This document shows, in pieces, positions 35,008-39,840 of a stretch of DNA of 39,840 nucleotides (position 1 is its first letter; each line of letters begins with the position of its first letter). The translations under genes were made by a program, and so were the position numbers. The notes under the pieces are model-generated. The model searched no databases and was not told the DNA's origin. It worked only from the letters and a program-made list of their open reading frames with translations. Origin of the DNA: a virus; the IMG/VR virus record IMGVR_UViG_3300006186_000001, positions 1 to 39,840 of that record. One strand, written 5' to 3'.

Positions 35008-37086
35008 TTATGTAAATGCGGCGAGGGAAAGCTGGATAAATTCGCCGATCTCGTGGACCTTTTTTGCCTCCTTGAGTCGCTTCAAGGACGCTCTGAAAGC
35101 CGCCTGTTTCTTGCCTGTGTGATCCTTGAAATGGGTGGCAAGCTCGTCACGATGGAGTGAAATCGTTGACCCATTTTGCATACCGTAATCCCTCAATAGG
35201 TTAAGTAATGTGGATGAATCGGTCACCCTTTCACCCTTCTCATTGGTGTAATCACCCTCGGGATTTTTCTCGATCACGGTCAGATTGAGGACCGCTGAGG
35301 TGACCGAATCACCCTCATCGTCGGTCATATCCAGATCGACGGTGGCAAATTTCAGGGCAATGTCCTTGGGCGGTTCGTGGTCCTTGCACTTCTTGTTAGC
35401 AACAACGATGACCCCGTCTTCCTTGGGTCCTTGTTGAGTGATGGCATACTCAAAGTCCAAGGCGGCGGTAAGGGCCATGGAGCCGCGCGCACGGTGTTTC
35501 TCGTTCCGATCCCTGAGGGTATGGTGGCAAAGTAGTACGGCGGCGCCTGTAGCGTGCCTGATGGCGTCGATGGCCTGGACGTAGATACCCATATCCTGAG
35601 TGGAGTTCTCGTTGCCCGGCCCGAAGGTTCGTGCAACCGTGTCCACGACCACGAGTTTGGGTGGCTCGGATAGCTCGGCTTCGAGGATCTTGATGGCGCG
35701 AAGGACAGCCGCCAGGGAATCCTGATCGGTTAGGGATGCCTGGCCGTGGCTGATGACGATGGGTGCGTTCTTGAGATCTGTCTGGCGGGCGATCTCCCAG
35801 GCACGGAAGCGCCGGGCCATCCCGTTATGTCCCTCGCCGCAGATATAGGCAACTGGGCCTTTCTGGACACGGTGGCCGTTCCAATCGCGGCCCGTGGCGA
35901 CCGAGCAGGCCAGATCGACGGATACGAAGGATTTGCCGACGCCAGGATCGGAGAAAATCATCGATATGGTATCGACTTCAAGAATATTCTTGACAAGCCA
36001 GTCCGGTTTACGAGGGTTGGCGATCAGACTGGCAACGGATGTGAATCTGAAATTAGGTATTGAGGCTGGCTCGACATCGTCCGAATCCTCATCTTGAGAT
36101 GGCGGGATCGGAAGATCGGGCGTGTAATCGATGATCCGGTCCTTGAGTAATTTGACGACATCAAGGTTTTTGGTTTCTTTATCGATTTCCGCGTCTGCGG
36201 CATCGTATCCCTTTTCAAGGGATTGAACGTCCACGATCTTTACCTTGCTGCTATCTTCCATGTGAAGCGCATTGGCGATGGCATGCATAGCCTTCACGCC
36301 TGCCGCATCGGCATCCGGCCACAGAAGGATATCCCTTCCGACGAGGGGCATGATGCTGGTCTTACCATAGGCGTTGGAACCACCGGACCAAGTAACCGTC
36401 ACATATTTAGGGAAAAGCCTTGCCGCCGCTTCTTTAGCCTTTTCACCCTCGACTAGAATGACCTTAGCGTCAGGACGCGCCTTGAGATCCATCAGACCAT
36501 ACAGCGGGCGCTCCCCTGCCATAGCCTTGGTTACCCAAGACATCTCTCCAGTCTTTACATTGGTCGCGTAGGTTACAGGTGTGAATACCTTGTTACCGTT
36601 CCAGTTCATGCGCATGACGTATCCGGCGATGCCTTCAGGCGTCTCGTACACGTAAACGTTTTCTGGATCGTACGATTTCCATTCCGAACAGTTCGGATTC
36701 CACACACGAGAAGGGTCGAACGGATCAGCGAAGTCAGGCACGAAAGGCATGACATCCCATTCGTCTGATTCGTTTTTTGGCATCGGCGGTAGCTTTGCCC
36801 TGACCCCATTAGGCTTAGGAAGCCGCTTGCCGGAGATTTTCTCGACGGCTTCAGAGAACTCGCAATCCATTATTTTCCTGACGAAATCAATGACATCGCC
36901 ATGGGCATCGCATCCATAGCAATGGAAATGATTGTCCGGATATATGGTCAGCGACGGTGTATTGTCAGGATGGAATGGGCAAACCGAGACAAGTTTTGAA
37001 CCAGATCGCTTGAGCTCTAGCCAGCGTCCAGCAACATCGGCCAGAGGGTTTGCCGCCTTGATGGCAGCAATGTCTTGCTTATCCAC
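35008..37086 (-). CDS. Primase-helicase: CHC2 zinc finger, toprim and RepA-like AAA domains (692 aa)
   Basis: A fused replicative primase and helicase. Zinc finger C36-x2-H39...C56-x2-C59 (C-P-F-H, C-Y-G-C). Toprim has L-V-E-G-E-K (Glu213) and W-P-D-A-D-A-A-G (Asp258, Asp260). Helicase Walker A is S-D-P-G-V-G-K-S (379-386), followed by S-V-D-L-A-C and Walker B L-V-V-V-D-T (478-483), then H-H-T-L-R-D, as in RepA/RecA-like phage helicases. The C-terminal ~90 residues are helical and may be winged helix. GTG start with GAGG. It lies between the structured RNA upstream and the iteron cluster downstream. Confidence 0.93.
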   Translation of the reverse strand: MDKQDIAAIKAANPLADVAGRWLELKRSGSKLVSVCPFHPDNTPSLTIYPDNHFHCYGCDAHGDVIDFVRKIMDCEFSEAVEKISGKRLPKPNGVRAKLPPMPKNESDEWDVMPFVPDFADPFDPSRVWNPNCSEWKSYDPENVYVYETPEGIAGYVMRMNWNGNKVFTPVTYATNVKTGEMSWVTKAMAGERPLYGLMDLKARPDAKVILVEGEKAKEAAARLFPKYVTVTWSGGSNAYGKTSIMPLVGRDILLWPDADAAGVKAMHAIANALHMEDSSKVKIVDVQSLEKGYDAADAEIDKETKNLDVVKLLKDRIIDYTPDLPIPPSQDEDSDDVEPASIPNFRFTSVASLIANPRKPDWLVKNILEVDTISMIFSDPGVGKSFVSVDLACSVATGRDWNGHRVQKGPVAYICGEGHNGMARRFRAWEIARQTDLKNAPIVISHGQASLTDQDSLAAVLRAIKILEAELSEPPKLVVVDTVARTFGPGNENSTQDMGIYVQAIDAIRHATGAAVLLCHHTLRDRNEKHRARGSMALTAALDFEYAITQQGPKEDGVIVVANKKCKDHEPPKDIALKFATVDLDMTDDEGDSVTSAVLNLTVIEKNPEGDYTNEKGERVTDSSTLLNLLRDYGMQNGSTISLHRDELATHFKDHTGKKQAAFRASLKRLKEAKKVHEIGEFIQLSLAAFT

Positions 37087-37105
37087 GAAACCTCCCGAAA
37101 GGCAT

Positions 37106-37169
37106 AAAAAGCGCGGGTGAGTCCCGTATCGGGCAGGACGCTGGTGGCCGCCAGTTGTCCCCGCAAGTG
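37106..37169 (-). ncRNA. Compact ~64-nt structured RNA or attenuator in primase leader
   Basis: Downstream of the promoter at 37176-37205 the minus strand folds almost fully. GCGG/CCGC (plus 37113-37116 with 37161-37164) closes a branch. It contains GGAC/GTCC stacked on CTGG/CCAG (37136-37160, loop 37145-37150) and CCCG/CGGG (37123-37133, loop of 3). UUUUU follows (37106-37110). It starts within a few bases of the predicted transcription start and ends in a U-run 20 nt before the primase GTG. In size and position it resembles P4 CI- or P1/N15 C4-type antisense RNAs. Not confirmed as either. Confidence 0.55.
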
Positions 37170-37175
37170 AAGTAT

Positions 37176-37205
37176 ATCCTACGCCTTATGTCTGGCGACG
37201 GTCAA
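37176..37205 (-). promoter_or_regulatory. Promoter for primase leader, TTGACC-18-TAGGAT
   Basis: On the minus strand TTGACC (37200-37205) is followed after 18 nt by TAGGAT (37176-37181). TATACT overlaps two bases further on and gives an alternative -10. The -35 lies across the stop of the SSB-like gene. Predicted start near 37169 places the compact RNA at the very 5' end. Confidence 0.55.
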
Positions 37206-37486
37206 AAAGGGATCGGGTCGTCGTCAAGCGAATCGCGCGCGGAGGATTGCTGGTGCTGCTTTGTCTGCCCGGACGATTCCTGGTTGGGGTCGTCCTTCGG
37301 CTTGTAAGCCATACTGAAGAATTTCTGCCCGGCTTTCTTGGTACCTTCCTTCCCCACCTTAAGCCATGCCGATACCCAAAACTGGCGACTATCGATCTCG
37401 CATGATCCGGTGTAATCCGGATGCGTGTCTTTCTCTTTACGTTCGTTCTTGAACAGTACGCCGCTTAGGTTGTTGTCATACGCCAT
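37202..37486 (-). CDS. SSB-like protein with acidic -DDDPIPF tip (94 aa)
   Basis: Core of ~60 residues with Y-D-N-N-L-S-G-V-L-F-K-N-E-R-K, the C-E-I-D-S-R-Q-F-W-V-S-A-W-L-K motif near 29-43, and F-F-S-M-A-Y-K-P-K near 56-64, shared by a common phage protein type. The tail is Gln/Ser-rich and disordered and ends D-S-L-D-D-D-P-I-P-F, like the SSB tip (DDDIPF). It is probably a small OB-type ssDNA-binding protein serving the adjacent primase. The tip in bacteria binds repair and replication proteins. Confidence 0.78.
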   Translation of the reverse strand: MAYDNNLSGVLFKNERKEKDTHPDYTGSCEIDSRQFWVSAWLKVGKEGTKKAGQKFFSMAYKPKDDPNQESSGQTKQHQQSSARDSLDDDPIPF

Positions 37487-37487
37487 C

Positions 37488-37772
37488 TCAATTCACCTCA
37501 CTAAACAAAGAAACAAACATCTCATCGTAAGCAGCTTTCAGGTCGTCTTCGATCTGAGATTCGGTAGGACGGGATTCGACAGAACGCCGCCAGCAGTACG
37601 TGCCGATGAGATCGGATTCCGGTACCACGGTCTTGGAGATATCCGAGCAGATATTCACGGTGGTCCCGGAGTGCCATACATACCAGGTGAGATTGTTGCC
37701 GCACTTCGACATCTTCTTGACGATGTTATGTGCTGCGGCGGGTGCGTCGGTTAGAAAGCCTGCGATGGTCAT
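37488..37772 (-). CDS. Hypothetical protein (94 aa)
   Basis: The gene runs with no gap from the MazG-like neighbour to the SSB-like gene. Features: A-P-A-A-A-H-N-I-V-K-K-M-S-K-C-G, W-Y-V-W-H-S-G-T, C-W-R-R, and an acidic helical end (E-D-D-L-K-A-A-Y-D-E). Three Cys but no clear metal motif. Unrecognised. Confidence 0.65.
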   Translation of the reverse strand: MTIAGFLTDAPAAAHNIVKKMSKCGNNLTWYVWHSGTTVNICSDISKTVVPESDLIGTYCWRRSVESRPTESQIEDDLKAAYDEMFVSLFSEVN

Positions 37773-37969
37773 GGTTTTGATCCGGAGGAGTCGCGTTCGA
37801 GAATGGCTTGCTTTAAGTACATGGCGAGATCCATGGCTTCCTCATAGGCATCGGTTAGGGCGTCTCGCCCATTAAATGTAGCCAGTCGCTCACCGTACTG
37901 TTTGGCGCCCGTTTCAACGCGAATGGAAAGGTCCAGGAGCACGTGCGGTAAGACTTCTTCACGGTGCAT
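37769..37969 (-). CDS. Helical phage protein, possible NTP-pyrophosphatase-like (66 aa)
   Basis: Start at 37969 (TAATG overlap); a longer in-frame version exists. The core T-G-A-K-Q-Y-G-E-R-L-A-T-F-N-G-R-D-A-L-T-D-A-Y-E-E-A-M-D-L-A-M-Y-L is a recognisable small phage domain. The E-E-x-x-D helix is reminiscent of MazG-type pyrophosphohydrolases, but the protein is very short and the second acidic pair is missing, so activity is doubtful. Confidence 0.62.
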   Translation of the reverse strand: MHREEVLPHVLLDLSIRVETGAKQYGERLATFNGRDALTDAYEEAMDLAMYLKQAILERDSSGSKP

Positions 37970-38121
37970 TAAATGGGCCTCGCGAGTTTCGAAGGAAGCG
38001 CCGGGTGATTGTACTCTGTCCGTTGCTGGTCTCTGGTCGGGTGCTCGATGAAGCCACGCCATGGATGTTTGCGTTTCAACCGTGCCGATGCGTTCGGGTC
38101 ATGCTGTTTTGTGTTTGTCAT
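37969..38121 (-). CDS. Basic 50-aa protein
   Basis: ATG 38121 to TAA 37969, with TAATG overlap to the next. Strongly basic (A-R-L-K-R-K-H-P-W-R-G-F, T-R-D-Q-Q-R-T-E-Y), with a Pro-rich tail. The N-terminus of the ORF lies within the end of the small membrane-protein gene. Unrecognised; a nucleic-acid-binding role is possible from charge. Confidence 0.5.
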   Translation of the reverse strand: MTNTKQHDPNASARLKRKHPWRGFIEHPTRDQQRTEYNHPALPSKLARPI

Positions 38122-38233
38122 AGATTCGTGCTGCCGTTCCGATAAGTGTTCCAATGAACCAGCCAACTATCATGGCTGGCGCTATAGGTGAGATGAGGAC
38201 GTAGATGAGCCAGTCGGAGGGGAGGCGGTTCAT
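38099..38233 (-). CDS. 44-aa membrane peptide
   Basis: Starts with ATGA overlap at 38230-38233. One long hydrophobic stretch (W-L-I-Y-V-L-I-S-P-I-A-P-A-M-I-V-G-W-F-I-G) is followed by T-L-I-G-T-A-A-R-I and a charged tail (Y-D-K-H-K). Probably a membrane-anchored peptide. Overlaps the next gene by 23 nt. Unrecognised. Confidence 0.6.
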   Translation of the reverse strand: MNRLPSDWLIYVLISPIAPAMIVGWFIGTLIGTAARIYDKHKTA

Positions 38234-38430
38234 GAGTAGCCCCATTCGCGCATGAGTTCGTCGGCTCGATCTTGGACACTCTGCCACATAGTGCAGAAAC
38301 GATAATCTTCATCGGGTTCAATTTCTTTTGCTGCCATCACCAGCGCATGCGCGTAAGCAGCATCGTGGTACACGGTATTGATGTCGAAGAAGCCAAGCTT
38401 GCCTTCGTGGATTTCGGTCTTCAGCTTCAC
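38230..38430 (-). CDS. Hypothetical protein (66 aa)
   Basis: GTG start at 38430 forms a GTGA overlap with the upstream stop and has a purine-rich GGAGGGGGAGAG site. Mixed alpha/beta: L-G-F-F-D-I-N-T-V-Y-H-D-A-A-Y-A-H-A-L-V-M-A-A-K, then E-D-Y-R-F-C-T-M-W, ending R-E-W-G-Y. No family is recognised. Confidence 0.62.
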   Translation of the reverse strand: MKLKTEIHEGKLGFFDINTVYHDAAYAHALVMAAKEIEPDEDYRFCTMWQSVQDRADELMREWGYS

Positions 38431-38729
38431 CTCTCCCCCTCCATCGCTGCGTCGATGGCTGATGTGCGAAGCGCGACACACGAAAGGTTGGAGTCCAGTG
38501 CGACTGGTACAGCCACATAAGCCTCATGCTCGTGCCGGACCCATCGTGCGTTATCTACTCCCCACCGATACCTCTCCGCATCCCTAACCGCCTCCAACAG
38601 CGCCTGTCCGTGGTCACGTAGCAAATAGAACGCTTTGTCTCCGGCATTGGCGAAGTCGTAGTCGGACTGCGATGTATCAGCCTGCTTAACCGCGCCGATC
38701 ACCTTCTCCAAATCATCGCGCAGGGTCAT
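38427..38729 (-). CDS. Hypothetical helical protein (100 aa)
   Basis: Helical N-terminal half (D-D-L-E-K-V-I-G-A-V-K-Q, then A-F-Y-L-L-R-D-H-G-Q-A-L-L-E-A-V-R-D-A-E-R-Y), the D-A-E-R-Y-R-W type motif being widespread in phage accessory proteins. The C-terminal third is beta-like. Function unknown. ATGA overlap with the upstream gene. Confidence 0.68.
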   Translation of the reverse strand: MTLRDDLEKVIGAVKQADTSQSDYDFANAGDKAFYLLRDHGQALLEAVRDAERYRWGVDNARWVRHEHEAYVAVPVALDSNLSCVALRTSAIDAAMEGER

Positions 38730-38971
38730 TTCGGCGGCTCCGGTAGTGGCATCCAGTGGGTTGGCTCAATGACACATTCATGAAAGTCACTCGGATATCC
38801 AAAACTCCAATACCAACCTTCTTCCATATAGTCCTTGTCGCCATACTCGGCTAGGAAGTATTCGCTAGTTAAGTAGTGCGCGGTGGTTGGATACAACGAG
38901 TCTCCAGGGACATACACAAAAACATCAGTGCCATCCCTAGGCGCGCTCTCAATCGTCTTCCACTCGCTCAT
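38726..38971 (-). CDS. DUF551-like small protein (81 aa)
   Basis: Start at 38971. The family signature is clear: W-K-T-I-E-S-A-P-R-D-G-T-D-V-F-V-Y-V at residues 4-21 and E-P-T-H-W-M-P-L-P-E-P-P at the end. The middle is variable and acidic/aromatic (Y-M-E-E-G-W-Y-W-S-F-G-Y). A paralogue is at 5678-5935. Function unknown, but the type is common in early/accessory modules. ATGA overlaps on both sides. Confidence 0.8.
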   Translation of the reverse strand: MSEWKTIESAPRDGTDVFVYVPGDSLYPTTAHYLTSEYFLAEYGDKDYMEEGWYWSFGYPSDFHECVIEPTHWMPLPEPPK

Positions 38972-39147
38972 CCCGTCTCTCCTGCGCGGCGGTTCCAGGC
39001 GGTCGGCATATCCTTGACTATGACACCCGTTCTTTTGCACACGTCACACCACTGACTCTCAAGGTTGTAACCGCGACATGACGGGCATGTCTCGACCAAT
39101 CGAACCATCACGGGTAGCGGACTGTAGATGCGAAGTTGTTCACTCAT
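38968..39147 (-). CDS. Zinc-ribbon protein (59 aa)
   Basis: Coupled to both neighbours. Contains T-C-P-S-C-R-G-Y near residues 20-27 and W-C-D-V-C-K-R-T-G about a dozen residues later; the two CxxC pairs should bind one zinc, resembling a DnaJ-type or rubredoxin-like knuckle. The end is helical with T-A-W-N-R-R. It could be a small DNA/protein-binding or anti-restriction factor; only the metal site is supported. Confidence 0.65.
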   Translation of the reverse strand: MSEQLRIYSPLPVMVRLVETCPSCRGYNLESQWCDVCKRTGVIVKDMPTAWNRRAGETG

Positions 39148-39403
39148 GCGAGTTCGCCTTTATGAGGTTGCGGAGGTCAGAGCAGTCAACGAACGATTTA
39201 GACACGCCATTCATCTTGAAATGATGGATAGAAAGTGACTCTATTTCTTCACGGCTAATGCCGATCCTGGGTCTTTGTTTCCATGCGTCAAAGGCTGTAC
39301 GTGTCACCTCATAAAGGTATTCGCCATTCGTGTCTTTAGACATCCAAAGACCCTTTTCGTTAGCCCACTTCTCAAACCTCTTGCGGCTATCGGTGGTGGT
39401 CAT
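39140..39403 (-). CDS. FxxW-type phage protein (87 aa)
   Basis: N-terminal R-F-E-K-W-A-N-E-K-G and later T-A-F-D-A-W-K-Q-R are the defining pair of the type (FxxW... AF.AW), shared with 7717-7923 and 7920-8099. The C-terminal part is helical with L-S-I-H-H-F-K-M. No function is known. The zinc-ribbon gene starts within its 3' end, 8 nt before the stop. Confidence 0.7.
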   Translation of the reverse strand: MTTTDSRKRFEKWANEKGLWMSKDTNGEYLYEVTRTAFDAWKQRPRIGISREEIESLSIHHFKMNGVSKSFVDCSDLRNLIKANSHE

Positions 39404-39618
39404 GGCTTGTCTCCATCATCGTGAAGTAACTCCGTGCAATCCTCGTTGTAAACGTAAGCCCGGATTGGGTCGCCGACTTCAAGCTCCCTTGAGCACTGAT
39501 GGCACAGACTCGCACTAGCAATGTCGTAAGCCATTTCAGCGGCTTCCTCTGCTGTGTCTGCCTCAACCTCGTGCGTCTGAGACGCATCGAAAATAACTGT
39601 TACGTTGAATTTGGCCAT
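39400..39618 (-). CDS. Hypothetical protein (72 aa)
   Basis: Start ATG 39618 in TGATG overlap with the join-spanning gene. N-terminal strand F-N-V-T-V-I-F-D-A-S, then a helix T-A-E-E-A-A-E-M-A-Y-D-I-A-S-A, followed by C-H-Q-C (possible metal site) and an acidic end. The V-E-A-D-T-A-E-E-A style is common in small phage proteins. Unrecognised. Confidence 0.65.
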   Translation of the reverse strand: MAKFNVTVIFDASQTHEVEADTAEEAAEMAYDIASASLCHQCSRELEVGDPIRAYVYNEDCTELLHDDGDKP

Positions 39619-39840
39619 CACCCACGCTCCTTGTCCGGAGCGGGCGCGGCGCCATTATCTGTGTCCCACAAAGGCTTGTGCAGATTGGTCACATCGTCTT
39701 TGTTGAAAGTCAAAGTTCGATAGGCGATGCCAGTCTCCGGGTCTTGGCAGTCTAGATACCAAGCTACACGCTGCGCAGGCTCGGCGCTCGGCGGGGCGGC
39801 GTAGAGGGCGGGTAGACCGTTGACAAACTGAGTCAGGAAC
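39618..39840 (-). CDS. Hypothetical protein spanning the genome join, C-terminal part
   Basis: Continuation of the gene at 1-241. The frame reads L-P-A-L-Y-A-A-P-P-S-A-E-P-A after the join, then V-A-W-Y-L-D-C-Q-D-P-E-T-G, ending A-P-A-P-D-K-E-R-G at TGA 39618-39620. The two parts read as one 149-aa product only if the duplicated 14 bp are counted once. Confidence 0.75.
   Translation of the reverse strand, partial: FLTQFVNGLPALYAAPPSAEPAQRVAWYLDCQDPETGIAYRTLTFNKDDVTNLHKPLWDTDNGAAPAPDKERG
39827..39840. repeat. 14-bp terminal overlap, right copy
   Basis: Identical to bases 1-14. Its exact agreement with the left end, plus the restored reading frame, marks the closure point of the molecule. Confidence 0.85.

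Overview
The window reads as the complete genome of a short-tailed, P22-like dsDNA phage of a Gram-negative, probably proteobacterial, host. The evidence is a P22-type order of small terminase, large terminase, ~705-aa portal, scaffold and ~395-aa coat, followed by gp4- and gp10-like tail proteins and three Ala/Gln-rich ejection proteins, plus an Rz/Rz1 spanin pair. The first 14 bases equal the last 14. When this overlap is merged, a 149-aa reading frame runs unbroken across the join, so the molecule is circular or circularly permuted (about 39,826 bp unique). I see no integrase, no CI-type repressor, no tRNA, no CRISPR and no transposon.

Layout. (1) A divergent control region lies at about 6.37-6.49 kb. 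(2) Leftward from it, across the join and down to 35.0 kb, runs an early operon on the minus strand: a Cro/YdaS-like regulator, DUF551-like proteins, a superfamily 2 helicase, a VRR-NUC nuclease, about 25 very small genes (several membrane peptides, zinc-binding proteins, one Lar-like), then an SSB-like protein and a large primase-helicase. (3) Rightward, 6.49-10.23 kb, is a visibly AT-richer string of small genes ending in a RecE-like exonuclease and RecT. (4) At 34.2-35.0 kb is a regulatory zone: ten GTAACG/CGTTAC hexamers with a hairpin (candidate origin) and two look-alike promoters. (5) From 33.5 kb down to 10.2 kb is the late region on the minus strand: a noncoding, highly folded segment ending in a terminator, an Ig/LamG protein, terminase, head, tail and ejection genes, an oxygenase-GNAT cassette, six tail-fibre/adhesin genes, and GH19 endolysin, holin, Rz and Rz1.

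How it works together (inference). A repressor acting at palindromes that overlap both core promoter elements at 6.4 kb would control the rightward recombination operon and the leftward replication operon. RecT and the SSB-like protein both end in an acidic -PF tip, which suggests both dock on the same partner. Replication could start at the hexamer cluster next to the primase. Late expression would pass through the structured leader at 32.9-33.2 kb. Nearly every small gene overlaps its neighbour by ATGA, TGATG or TAATG, so translation is coupled through long polycistronic messages.

The most interesting parts are noncoding: a compact ~64-nt RNA with its own promoter ahead of the primase, a ~310-nt folded leader ahead of the late operon with a competing anti-terminator pairing, and a dyad operator-like motif found in three regulatory gaps.
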